NCBI GenBank assembly: GCA_947502405.1
Contig: CANMZT010000003.1
Coordinates: 248,001-312,000, forward strand
DNA from: an uncultured Algibacter sp.
Lineage (GTDB): Bacteria; Bacteroidota; Bacteroidia; Flavobacteriales; Flavobacteriaceae
Length of the DNA: 64,000 nt
Direction: 5' to 3'
A program made the position numbers and the translations under genes. The notes below the pieces were generated by a model. That model saw only the letters and a program-made list of their open reading frames with translations, did not search any database and was not told the DNA's origin. Positions 1 to 8,228 of the stretch are shown one piece after another; the stretch's first letter is position 1; every line of letters begins with the position of its first letter.

Positions 1-71
1 GCTTAATATCAAATGATGAGTTTCAGCAATATGTTATTACAGGATTAAATCAAATTCAATCCAATTCATAA
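1..71 (+). CDS. C-terminal end of a truncated upstream gene
   Basis: The reading frame starting at base 3 is open from the window edge to a TAA at 69-71 and encodes 22 residues ending QIQSNS. The next gene starts 3 nt after the stop, matching the tight packing of the whole element, so this is probably the tail of a real gene of the same operon. Too little is visible for any functional call. Confidence 0.5.
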   Translation, partial: LISNDEFQQYVITGLNQIQSNS

Positions 72-74
72 AAA

Positions 75-269
75 ATGGCAACAATATTACAAGTTACAGG
101 TGCTAACGCAGCCGACGAAAAAAAGAGACACGAAGCCTTTTCTGATTTAAACGAATTAGATACGGTGGTTTTAACTCGCATTGCAGAGTTAAGTAAAAGC
201 CCAAAGGCATTAAGTTATTTTAAAACAACAATAATGTTCGCCGCAGTTAAAAAGTTTTTAGGAGTGTAA
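75..269 (+). CDS. Small hypothetical protein of the phage-like element
   Basis: This 64-residue protein starts with ATG 3 nt after the preceding stop and is followed after 15 nt by the next gene. It is alanine- and lysine-containing, with a mildly hydrophobic C-terminus (YFKTTIMFAAVKKFLGV) that could be an amphipathic or membrane-associated helix. I do not recognise a family. Its place at the head of a run of small membrane proteins and lysis/spike genes suggests a virion or assembly role, which is inference only. Confidence 0.6.
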   Translation: MATILQVTGANAADEKKRHEAFSDLNELDTVVLTRIAELSKSPKALSYFKTTIMFAAVKKFLGV

Positions 270-284
270 ATAAACAGCAATACT

Positions 285-899
285 ATGTCAAAAACACCAA
301 CACATAAACTTGGAAATCCAGTAGCTATAGCAAATGTTGCTAGTGCTGCAAGTAAGGCGGCTCCTAAAGTTAAAAAAGCTACTAAAAAAGTTAATGCGGA
401 CACCAAAGGTGCATTAAGCTGGGTTATTGTTGCTGGTGTAGCAATAACAGGGATTGTTGTATTAAAAGCTTTAAATAATGCTTCAAAAGTAACTAACATA
501 ATTGGGTCTGGTGCCGAAGTAGCATCTGCTACTCTTGATGAAATTACTAAAGCAATAAAAGATCCAAATCTAAATGCTAGCGATTCGACTGTAGGAAACG
601 CAGGAGAAATACCTTTAACAATTACTGAAGCTGAAGCGCAAAACAGAGCCAACTTATTACTTGAAGCTATGAATTGGCCCGGTACTAACTTTCAAAGAAT
701 TAAACAAGCATTAACAAATATTACTCTTGCTGATTATGTTTTAATAGCTGAAAAGTTTGGCACACCAAGATACAATGGTGTAACAGGTACTGAAGCGTAT
801 TGGCCTATGCCAAAAAGAAACCTTAGTTATTGGTTAGTGGCAGAACTTGATGATAATGAAGTTAAAGAAATAACAACGCTTTTACCAGGAATATTTTAA
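285..899 (+). CDS. Hypothetical protein with one transmembrane helix (element structural candidate)
   Basis: This is a 204-residue protein. Residues 1-42 are Ala/Lys-rich and strongly basic, residues about 43-62 form one clear transmembrane helix (SWVIVAGVAITGIVVL), and the rest is a soluble C-terminal domain. Residues about 115-165 contain a helical stretch with a PGT turn (NWPGTNFQRIKQAL) that loosely recalls annexin-like repeats in other Bacteroidota proteins; this is a weak resemblance only. The basic N-terminus before a single helix would suit a membrane-associated virion protein that contacts DNA. Function unknown. Confidence 0.7.
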   Translation: MSKTPTHKLGNPVAIANVASAASKAAPKVKKATKKVNADTKGALSWVIVAGVAITGIVVLKALNNASKVTNIIGSGAEVASATLDEITKAIKDPNLNASDSTVGNAGEIPLTITEAEAQNRANLLLEAMNWPGTNFQRIKQALTNITLADYVLIAEKFGTPRYNGVTGTEAYWPMPKRNLSYWLVAELDDNEVKEITTLLPGIF

Positions 900-909
900 A
901 CCAATAATT

Positions 910-1380
910 ATGGGACCATATATACAACCACATTTAGCTTGTCCGTGTGATAGAAGCGAAATGTATAATCCTTTTAAGATTATGACAAAGCAAACACAAA
1001 TAGTTGATTTTAGTACAGCATTGCCCGTTGCAAACGTAAATGTTTACTTAAAAGACAACCCAAGTATAGGTACAATAACCAATGAAAACGGAGTTTTTAC
1101 TTTTGAAGCTAAACCAGATGATATTATAGTATTGTCTCATGTAGCTTATGGCAAATATCCTATAAAATTTAAAGAGGTTCAACCCGTAGAGTACATCGAA
1201 GAAAAATCTAATACGCTTGATGAAGTTGTGGTATTAGCTAAGAAAAAGAAAAGCTGGTTAGTAGCTGCTGGACTTGCGGTTTTAGGTTTATTTATTATCA
1301 CTTCAAATAGTGAAGAAGAAGAAAAGCCATCACCAAAGAAGCCAACACCAAAAAAGAATACTGTAAAAGCTAAAGTGTAA
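910..1380 (+). CDS. Membrane protein with CarboxypepD_reg-like domain and TonB-box-like motif
   Basis: This is a 156-residue protein. Residues about 30-95 look like the small beta-sandwich (CarboxypepD_reg-like, DUF4480-type) that precedes the plug in SusC/TonB-dependent receptors: LPVANVNVYLKDN, then a GTITNENGVFTF strand pair. Residues 103-110 read LDEVVVLA, as in the segment after this domain in SusC-type receptors. Instead of a plug and barrel, a single transmembrane helix follows (about 116-131) and then a tail of EEEE and PKKP repeats. The stop overlaps the ATG of the endolysin gene (TAATG at 1378-1382). The domain call comes from pattern recognition, not a search. Its role in a phage-like element is unknown; envelope or receptor interaction is inference. 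Confidence 0.7.
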   Translation: MGPYIQPHLACPCDRSEMYNPFKIMTKQTQIVDFSTALPVANVNVYLKDNPSIGTITNENGVFTFEAKPDDIIVLSHVAYGKYPIKFKEVQPVEYIEEKSNTLDEVVVLAKKKKSWLVAAGLAVLGLFIITSNSEEEEKPSPKKPTPKKNTVKAKV

Positions 1381-1943
1381 TGTCAAAATTTGATTTATAT
1401 GCGCCATTATTAGTTGCCGTAGAAGGTGGTTATCAAAAACTACCTAATGATTCTGGTAACTATAATTCCAGAAACCAGTTAGTAGGTACAAATCACGGTA
1501 TTAGCGCACCTGTTTATGAAAAATGGATTGGTAGAGTACCAACAGAACAGGATATGCGAAGCATAACTAAAACCGTTGCTTTTGAGATTTACAAAGCATG
1601 GTATTGGAATAAAATAGGAGCATCACAAATTAAAAATCAAAGTATAGCAAACATAATTGTAGATCATGCTGTTAATGCAGGAGTTGGTGCTTCAAGTAAG
1701 CTAGTACAAAAAAGCTTAAATAAAGATTTTGGTTTTAATCTAGCCGTAGATGGTATGATAGGTGAAAAAACCCGTAAAGCAATTAATAGTGTTGATGCAG
1801 AAAAACTACATGAAAGCATTAAAACAGCAAGACACCATTTTTACTTAAATATTGGTGGTGCTTTTTTAAATGTGTGGCTAAATAGGTTAAGCAATTTTGT
1901 TTTTACCGAAAAAAAAAAGCAGCAACGGCATTGGTGGGCATAG
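1380..1943 (+). CDS. GH108-type N-acetylmuramidase (phage endolysin)
   Basis: This 187-residue peptidoglycan hydrolase resembles the glycosyl hydrolase 108 family. The likely catalytic glutamate is E15 in VEGGY. The C-terminal half (about 85-170) matches the associated peptidoglycan-binding domain, with a VDGMIGEKTRKAI segment. The usual role would be cleaving peptidoglycan glycan strands during host lysis or entry. The last residues (QQRHWWA) look unlike a natural ending: they follow a run of ten A at 1909-1918, and the -1 frame after this run encodes a transmembrane helix up to 2011 (see the separate entry). The start overlaps the preceding stop. Family call is fairly sure; exact substrate bond is by family. 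Confidence 0.88.
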   Translation: MSKFDLYAPLLVAVEGGYQKLPNDSGNYNSRNQLVGTNHGISAPVYEKWIGRVPTEQDMRSITKTVAFEIYKAWYWNKIGASQIKNQSIANIIVDHAVNAGVGASSKLVQKSLNKDFGFNLAVDGMIGEKTRKAINSVDAEKLHESIKTARHHFYLNIGGAFLNVWLNRLSNFVFTEKKKQQRHWWA

Positions 1944-2011
1944 TGTCACTCTTAACTTTTCTAGGTTTAAGGCATTATTTGAAGCAATCAAAAAATACAA
2001 ACACAAAATAA
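1909..2011 (+). other. Slippery run A AAA AAG and -1 frame membrane-anchor extension of the endolysin
   Basis: In the endolysin frame the codons at 1911-1919 read AAA AAA AAG, so bases 1913-1919 form A AAA AAG, the heptamer used for -1 frameshifting in E. coli dnaX. After a -1 slip the frame runs on for 30 residues: AATALVGIVSLLTFLGLRHY, a clear hydrophobic helix, then a basic tail, and stops at TAA 2009-2011. That is 10 nt before the next ATG, matching gene spacing elsewhere in the element; without the extension there is an untypical 78-nt gap. The combined product would be 210 residues. A one-base assembly or sequencing error in the ten-A run would give the same picture. Confidence 0.7.
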
Positions 2012-2021
2012 AAAATAAATT

Positions 2022-2321
2022 ATGGTAACAGTAGGTGGTAGTATAGGCGTAGGTGTATTTGGCAACACATCAAGTTATGCCAATAGTTCTGGTGGTTCAG
2101 TTGGAGCTCCAGAAGTTTTTGTTGCGCTACAAGATCAAACCGTATTTCAATTATCAAAGGCTGCAAAATCAGTTGTGGTGATGCATAACGAAAATACAAT
2201 CTATCCAATTACAGATGATATACCTCAAGGCGATTATACACATGTTGCTGATGAAACAGCGGTAACATTCAATTTCAATACAGACGAAGGCGATATCATT
2301 CAAATTATACCATTTTATTAA
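2022..2321 (+). CDS. Small hypothetical protein before the fibre gene
   Basis: This 99-residue protein has a glycine/serine-rich N-terminus (VTVGGSIGVGVFGN) and a probable beta-strand C-terminus ending DIIQIIPFY. It has no signal peptide or membrane helix. It lies 10 nt upstream of the fibre gene, the position where phages often encode small fibre-attachment or head-fibre proteins, but I cannot match it to a family. The antisense frames over it are shadows. Confidence 0.65.
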   Translation: MVTVGGSIGVGVFGNTSSYANSSGGSVGAPEVFVALQDQTVFQLSKAAKSVVVMHNENTIYPITDDIPQGDYTHVADETAVTFNFNTDEGDIIQIIPFY

Positions 2322-2331
2322 ATAAAAACTC

Positions 2332-5300
2332 ATGAAAAAAGCAATATTATACATTATTTTAGCTATATCCTTCTTAGGGTATTCACAAGGTGGTAGTAGA
2401 CCAGCAAGGTTTAAAAGCGGTTTTTATATCGTTCCAAAATCAAATTTTCCTAACAACCCTAAACAGGGACAGTTTTTTTACGATGCGCCTTCTAATAAAC
2501 CATATTATTATGATGGTTCGGGATGGTTGTCTTTTGGAAACGATCAAATTAGTTTAACTGAAAATATTGCATCTACAGATTTAAGCGGTATTGGATCTAT
2601 TAAAGCACAAGTAGCTGCTTATATTAATGCGCTTAATTATGATAAAACTTCTGATACTTCAGACTTATGGTTTAAGGTTGAAAACGCTTTTATTTTAGAT
2701 AAAGAAACTACTGGAGCATCAACACCCTATCAAATTGGTGGAATGTCTATGTCTAGTGATGGTGCAATTATGTATGCCAGCAATCATAACCATTATGGCA
2801 GAAAATACGATTTAAGCACACCTTATGATGTATCAACAGCAGTTGAAGGTGCAGCAAGTACTGTTATTGGTTTAGGTCAAGGCGGTGGTTTTCATATTAC
2901 TTCGGATGGATCGCACTTAGTTTATTCTAATGGCGATTTAAACAATGGGCCAGTTGAAATATACAACATGAGTACACCTCATGATTTTGGCACCCTATCA
3001 CTTTTAAGTACAGATAATTTAGGTTTTAATATAGGAGATTTCGATTTGTATTTAACAGATGATGGTACACAGTTTTATGTAATGGATTCAGGAAGTATAA
3101 AACAATATACGCTTACTACGCCCTACGATGTAACCACTAGAACGTTAACCAATGAGTTGTTAATGGATAATACAAAATACACGTTTGCCTTTTCTTATGA
3201 TAGAAGTCGAATTTTTGTAATAAGCGTTGGTGGTATTTTAGAACAATACAACTTATCTACAGCTGGTGATTTGTCCACGGCTACAAAACTTAATAAGCAA
3301 GTAGATTTTACTGAAATTATTGGATCTGGTAATTTTATAAAAATGGCTATTTCTACTGATGGGTCAAAAATGATTATTACCAGGTATGTAAATAACACTA
3401 CTACAGATTGGGCTTTTAAAACTTTGTATTTTACTACTAACAATACTATTGGTGATGTGGTTAAGTCTCAATCTGATTTTTCGCCACCATCTGAATATTA
3501 TAGATTAAAAAACCGAGGTAGAGGGATTATAAGCGGTGTTACTGCTAATGATTTAGATGATATTGGCGGTACAATAAAATTTAGTGAAATATTAGATGAT
3601 AGAACGTTTGATGCTACTGCTAAACGAACATCATTTGAGCCTTATTTAACTTTAGACACCGAAAATGTTCAAGATGTAATTGAGGAATTAAAAGACGAAA
3701 TGGATGCTATAGTAGCTTCAAGTGGTGGAGAAACCGCAGGTACTATAAAAACCAAGTACGAAAGCAATCCAGATACCAATGTGTTTACTGATGCTGAAAA
3801 AACAAAGCTTGCAGCACAAAGCGGCTCTAATACAGGCGATCAAGATATTTCTGGAATTAGCACCAATGCCAATGCAATATCAAGTTTGCAAAGCGAACAA
3901 ACCACACAAGATGCGGCCATTGCATTAAATACTGCTAAAAATAGTTATCCAACATCTGATGCAAATAAGCTTTCAAATATCGAAGCTAATGCCAAAGATG
4001 ATTTAACAGCTACAGAAATTGAAGCTTTATTTGATGCTTATTATGGTAATTCAGATTGGCGAACAGGTGGCGAAACCGCAGGTAGTATAAAAACGAAATA
4101 TGAGAGCAATCCAGATACCAATGTGTTTACTGATGCTGAAAAAACAAAGCTTGCAGCACAAAGTGGCTCTAATACAGGCGATCAAGATATTTCTGGAATT
4201 AGCACCAATGCCAATGCAATATCAAGTTTACAAAGCGAACAAACCACACAGGATGCGGCCATTGCATTAAATACTGCCAAAAATAGTTATCCAACATCTG
4301 ATGCAAATAAGCTTTCAAGTATTGAAGCTAATGCCAAAGACGATTTAACAGATGCAGAAATTGTGGCATTACTTGATGCTCATTTTGGTAATACAGATTG
4401 GCGTACAAACAGCGGCTCTGGAACGCTTCAACAAATATTAGATAACAATAATGTTTCAACAACAGGTTTAAGGGTTAATAACGATTCAAATTCCAGCATA
4501 TATACTAGGTTAGGCTATAACGCAACTAAATCATTTCTGGAATTAGGGTCAAGCTTTAATGGTGTTATTAACGAAATAGGATTTCTACAAGCAAGTAACT
4601 TAACTGCTACAAGAACTTGGAGCTTGCCGGATGCTACAGGGATTCTTACCACCACCTCAATAAGTGATGCTGCTTATTTAAAGCAAAATGATAATCTCTC
4701 AGATTTATCAAGTAATTCCGCAGCTAGAACTAATTTAGATGTGTATTCAAAAGCTGAAACCGACACAGCTATTGCAAACGCTGTAGGCTCAAACGAAATC
4801 CCACACAACGAAGAAACAAGCGCATATACTCTAGCTTTAGATGATTCAGCTACAGTAATTGTAAACAATAATCAAGGCGATATTTTATATGAAATACCAG
4901 ACAACGCAACCTTAGACTATCCAGCAGGAACAGCTTTATTATTCCATGCTGTTGAAATTACAGATACAACGAGAGTTTCATTTTTAAACAGAGGAAACAG
5001 ACTTTATGTAAAAACCAAGCAAGATGCTGATGGTGAAGAACAATTTGCAGTTGTTCAACGTAGCGATGACAATTGGTATGCGAAAGGTGCTTATGAATAT
5101 TACACGCCAGCCGTTGTATCTTCAAATGTTTATACAGAAACTAACGCATTAAGCGCAACAAATAACGCAGATAGCACTACAGGGGTGGTTTATAACTTTA
5201 ATAACTCCGTTGGTACAGCAACAGTGTCATCTGTTGCTAATGGTACTAGATTTAAAATACAATCACTAACAGATGTGGCTGGTAATGTAAATGTAGATTT

Positions 5301-5580
5301 TGAATTTCCTGTTGAAAATGGTAAAGTTTACGACATGCAAATAACTGTTTTGGAGTTTGTAGCTGACTCAGGCGTAACATCAACTTATATAGGTGATTTA
5401 GGAGGATTGGTAAACGTTACCATTGATTCTGATATTACATTTACAGACACTGCAACAGTTGAGGATAGGGTTTTAACAGCCACAGCTACAGGTACAGCAA
5501 GAATAACTGTCAAGCAGTTTGCAAGTGAACAAAATGATGGTTTTGAAATCTATGATTTAACAATAACTGAAAGACCTTAA
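2332..5580 (+). CDS. Large secreted fibre-like protein with propeller and tandem repeats
   Basis: This 1082-residue protein begins with an apparent Sec signal peptide (residues 1-19, MKKAILYIILAISFLGYSQ), unusual for a phage fibre. Residues about 29-67 (QFFYDAPSNKPYYYDG) recall the N-terminal part of phage fibres. Residues about 100-370 contain at least four beta-propeller-type units marked by YDLSTPYDVST, YNMSTPHDFGT, YTLTTPYDVTT and YNLSTAGDLST. Residues 465-578 and 579-692 are a near-identical 114-residue tandem repeat (342 bp) with the fibre motif NVFTDAEKTKLAAQSG. The C-terminal third is beta-rich. The likely role is host-surface binding. The next gene begins 1 nt after its stop, so the two are probably translated together. 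Confidence 0.8.
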   Translation: MKKAILYIILAISFLGYSQGGSRPARFKSGFYIVPKSNFPNNPKQGQFFYDAPSNKPYYYDGSGWLSFGNDQISLTENIASTDLSGIGSIKAQVAAYINALNYDKTSDTSDLWFKVENAFILDKETTGASTPYQIGGMSMSSDGAIMYASNHNHYGRKYDLSTPYDVSTAVEGAASTVIGLGQGGGFHITSDGSHLVYSNGDLNNGPVEIYNMSTPHDFGTLSLLSTDNLGFNIGDFDLYLTDDGTQFYVMDSGSIKQYTLTTPYDVTTRTLTNELLMDNTKYTFAFSYDRSRIFVISVGGILEQYNLSTAGDLSTATKLNKQVDFTEIIGSGNFIKMAISTDGSKMIITRYVNNTTTDWAFKTLYFTTNNTIGDVVKSQSDFSPPSEYYRLKNRGRGIISGVTANDLDDIGGTIKFSEILDDRTFDATAKRTSFEPYLTLDTENVQDVIEELKDEMDAIVASSGGETAGTIKTKYESNPDTNVFTDAEKTKLAAQSGSNTGDQDISGISTNANAISSLQSEQTTQDAAIALNTAKNSYPTSDANKLSNIEANAKDDLTATEIEALFDAYYGNSDWRTGGETAGSIKTKYESNPDTNVFTDAEKTKLAAQSGSNTGDQDISGISTNANAISSLQSEQTTQDAAIALNTAKNSYPTSDANKLSSIEANAKDDLTDAEIVALLDAHFGNTDWRTNSGSGTLQQILDNNNVSTTGLRVNNDSNSSIYTRLGYNATKSFLELGSSFNGVINEIGFLQASNLTATRTWSLPDATGILTTTSISDAAYLKQNDNLSDLSSNSAARTNLDVYSKAETDTAIANAVGSNEIPHNEETSAYTLALDDSATVIVNNNQGDILYEIPDNATLDYPAGTALLFHAVEITDTTRVSFLNRGNRLYVKTKQDADGEEQFAVVQRSDDNWYAKGAYEYYTPAVVSSNVYTETNALSATNNADSTTGVVYNFNNSVGTATVSSVANGTRFKIQSLTDVAGNVNVDFEFPVENGKVYDMQITVLEFVADSGVTSTYIGDLGGLVNVTIDSDITFTDTATVEDRVLTATATGTARITVKQFASEQNDGFEIYDLTITERP
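3724..4407 (+). repeat. 342-bp in-frame tandem duplication in the fibre gene
   Basis: Bases 3724-4065 and 4066-4407 are almost identical direct repeats of 342 bp (114 codons), differing at only a small number of positions, several of them synonymous. Each unit runs from GGETAG to DWRT at the protein level. The near identity points to recent duplication or continuing gene conversion, and unequal crossing-over here could change fibre length without breaking the frame. Confidence 0.93.
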
Positions 5581-5581
5581 G

Positions 5582-7942
5582 ATGAAGAAATTAGTTTTAT
5601 TATTATTATTAATAAGTGCTTTATCCTTTTCGCAAACAGAGGTTAGCATCATGCTTACCCCTGATTTTGTGTATCATGAAGGACAAACGCATGCTGTTTT
5701 AAAAGTCTATAGAGATTCAGGTGATACAACAACAGCCTTAACGGTTAATTTTTCTGTTACACCAACAAATGAAGTAGATTTAGTTAGTGGAAGCGTTGTT
5801 TTACCAGCCAACGAGGTGACTACAAGTATAATAATCAACCCTCAAAATGCGCCTGCTGCACCATCCGCAGATAGGCAAGTTGTAATTACTTTAGACTCTG
5901 GAACAGGTTATACGATAGGTGATGGTTCAGAAACACTCTACATAAAAGATGAATTACCTATACCTAGCTTTGTAGGTGCTGAAGGTGCAGGAGCTATTGC
6001 CACAGGTGGGCGAGGTGGTATAGTACGACATGTTACTTCTTTAGCAGATGATGGTAGTGTAGGAACTTTGAGATGGGCGATTACAACAGCGAGCGCATCA
6101 CCTGTTACCGTTGTTTTTGATGTAAGTGGTACAATTAACACAGGTGCTTCAAGCCTCAATGTAAACATAGATAATCTTACAATAGCAGGACAAACAGCAC
6201 CAGAGGGTGGTATTACGATTCAGGGTAAGTGGTTTGGATTTTATCAAGCTGAAAATCTTATTGCAAGGTATTTCCGTGTAGTAAACACTGATTTTTTCGT
6301 GAGTTCCGACAAAAGCGCAACTATTAATGGCTCTGGTTCAAATAGTTGTATTTTTGACCATGTATCTATGCGATATGCATGGATAACTCCTGCTATGACT
6401 GTTCAAGATAACAATGATAGAGATAATGGTTCTGGCAATTTCACAATGCAACGTTGTATTTTAAGCGATAATCATACAGGAGGGATAGTTGGAAGTTCGG
6501 CATTTCCTGAAGATAGAGGAGCTTATGGTGGGCAATTTAGCGTGCATCATAATTATTATGTGCATATAGACCACAGATTTCCAAATGTATCAGGAGCATC
6601 CGAAGTAGAAATTGTTGAAAATGTTATTTATAATTACAGAGCTAGACTCTCAACTTTTTTTAATAACTCAAAATCTAACTTAATAAATAACACATATAAA
6701 GCAGGTTCAGCGTCTATATTTACCAAAGGTGGTTTTAACAAAATAGGAGAATACGTAGAGGGTAATCCTTCTGTTTATTCTTCAGGTAATAGAAGGATAG
6801 ACTCATTTGGAAACCTTGAACCTACTAACACCAATTGGGGAGATTTGTTTGTAATATGGCGTTCAGGTTCAGACCAAATATCGCCTGTAACACCTCAAGA
6901 TGAAGCTTTATATAGACAAACCACAGAATTTCCAAGTTTAGGTAGACCTATAACAAGGTTAGGTACTGACGCAGCTTTTACTTCTGTTTTGTCAGATGTT
7001 GGTGCAAATAAATACTTAAATGCTGATGGTACTTATGGAATATACTTAGATGAAAATGATGCTGCTTATATTTCAGATGCTACCAATGATACTTGTTATT
7101 CATGCCAACCTAGCGGAGATTTACCTGATAAAACAGATGCAAATCAATTAAATTATCCTGTGTTGCCAAATAACACTAGACCTGCAAATTATTATGTGTC
7201 TAATCCACATATACCTGAAGCGTATTTAGATTCAAGGCTTTCAGATTTACAAGCTGAAGGTGTTGCGAAAACTGATACGGATGTGCATAATCATATTATG
7301 CCAAGTGGACGCACCTTACTTGAAGAGTTTATTGGAGAGGTAGATGAACCTGCTGTTAATATACCAGCCACAAGCGTAACGGTTTCACCTGAAAATTTAA
7401 CTTTAGCTATTAATGAAACATTTCAGTTAACTAGAACGGTTAACGGTACTAGTAGCAATGCATCAAATCAAAGCGGTACATGGACTTCAACTTACCCTAG
7501 TATAGCAACGGTATCATCTAGTGGTTTCATAACTGCCGTAGCAGAGGGCAGCACAATAGTAACTTTCACAAGTAATGATGGAAACTTCACGGATACAAGT
7601 AATATCACGGTAACAGCAACAGTAACCTATCCACCTACAAACCCCGTATCAAGTAATGTTACACAAACAACAGCAACAATATCATGGGATGCAGTTGCCG
7701 AAGCTGCAAGCTATGATGTAACTATCAATGGCGTTACAAGCAACGTTACAGGAGGCACAACATACAACGCAACAGGATTAACAGCAGGAACTACTTATCC
7801 TGTTACAATTATTTCTAAAAATGGAAGTGATGAAAATATAGGAAGTGTACAATTTAACGTAACAACATTAAGTGTAACCGTACCTACACCTTCATTGGGT
7901 GGTGCAAGTAGAAAATCAATTTTAAAAACAATAATGCAATAA
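5582..7942 (+). CDS. Pectate-lyase-like beta-helix spike with Ig-like and fibronectin domains
   Basis: This 786-residue protein has a signal peptide (residues 1-18, ending LSFSQ), then a Calx-beta-like sandwich (about 20-120). Next comes a polysaccharide-lyase-type parallel beta-helix (about 130-500) with typical family features: GAEGAGAIATGGRGG, SLRWAI-like LRWAI, VVFDVSGTI and LTIAGQTAPEGGITI. It ends with a BIG2-type Ig-like domain (about 600-690) and a fibronectin type III domain (about 692-770). This architecture suits a depolymerase that cleaves pectin-like or capsular polysaccharide at the host surface. In the element it would act as a tail-spike equivalent; an ordinary secreted lyase carried as cargo is the alternative. 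Substrate not deducible. Confidence 0.83.
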   Translation: MKKLVLLLLLISALSFSQTEVSIMLTPDFVYHEGQTHAVLKVYRDSGDTTTALTVNFSVTPTNEVDLVSGSVVLPANEVTTSIIINPQNAPAAPSADRQVVITLDSGTGYTIGDGSETLYIKDELPIPSFVGAEGAGAIATGGRGGIVRHVTSLADDGSVGTLRWAITTASASPVTVVFDVSGTINTGASSLNVNIDNLTIAGQTAPEGGITIQGKWFGFYQAENLIARYFRVVNTDFFVSSDKSATINGSGSNSCIFDHVSMRYAWITPAMTVQDNNDRDNGSGNFTMQRCILSDNHTGGIVGSSAFPEDRGAYGGQFSVHHNYYVHIDHRFPNVSGASEVEIVENVIYNYRARLSTFFNNSKSNLINNTYKAGSASIFTKGGFNKIGEYVEGNPSVYSSGNRRIDSFGNLEPTNTNWGDLFVIWRSGSDQISPVTPQDEALYRQTTEFPSLGRPITRLGTDAAFTSVLSDVGANKYLNADGTYGIYLDENDAAYISDATNDTCYSCQPSGDLPDKTDANQLNYPVLPNNTRPANYYVSNPHIPEAYLDSRLSDLQAEGVAKTDTDVHNHIMPSGRTLLEEFIGEVDEPAVNIPATSVTVSPENLTLAINETFQLTRTVNGTSSNASNQSGTWTSTYPSIATVSSSGFITAVAEGSTIVTFTSNDGNFTDTSNITVTATVTYPPTNPVSSNVTQTTATISWDAVAEAASYDVTINGVTSNVTGGTTYNATGLTAGTTYPVTIISKNGSDENIGSVQFNVTTLSVTVPTPSLGGASRKSILKTIMQ

Positions 7943-7945
7943 GAT

Positions 7946-8194
7946 ATGTCAGATTTTGTAGAAAATTTATTAGAAAAAAGAATACAGTTCTGGATAAGAA
8001 CAGCCTTGAGACTTATGAGCTGGATAGTTTTAATGTTTTATATGATATGGCGAATAATTATTCCTTTGGTCTCTCAAGAACCAATTTATCTTGATAAAAA
8101 TGATGGGTATATAATGACGTCATGTATCACTTTGTTATTAGCTATTGAGGCTGTAAGAGCTTATGTAAAAAGAAGATTAGATAAAGAGAAATAG
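7946..8194 (+). CDS. Small two-helix membrane protein (holin-like by position)
   Basis: This 82-residue protein has two predicted membrane helices (about 22-42 and 56-72), a short loop between them and a basic C-terminus (VKRRLDKEK). It starts 3 nt after the spike gene stop. Size, topology and the presence of an endolysin in the same operon are compatible with a holin, but no family motif was recognised, so the holin role is inference. Confidence 0.65.
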   Translation: MSDFVENLLEKRIQFWIRTALRLMSWIVLMFYMIWRIIIPLVSQEPIYLDKNDGYIMTSCITLLLAIEAVRAYVKRRLDKEK

Positions 8195-8228
8195 CTTGAG
8201 TTGTTTGTAAATTGAATTCTTTTAATCA

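Noticed and set aside
215-652. 145-codon reverse frame over the 204-residue protein gene
   Set aside because: Antisense shadow of a coherent forward gene in a tightly packed forward operon; no promoter or family.
3724-4407. Insertion sequence or transposon as source of the repeat
   Set aside because: The repeat is an in-frame coding duplication with no transposase or terminal inverted repeats.
5582-7942. Polysaccharide utilisation locus around the pectate-lyase-like gene
   Set aside because: No SusC/SusD, sulfatase or glycoside hydrolase neighbours; the surrounding genes are phage-like.
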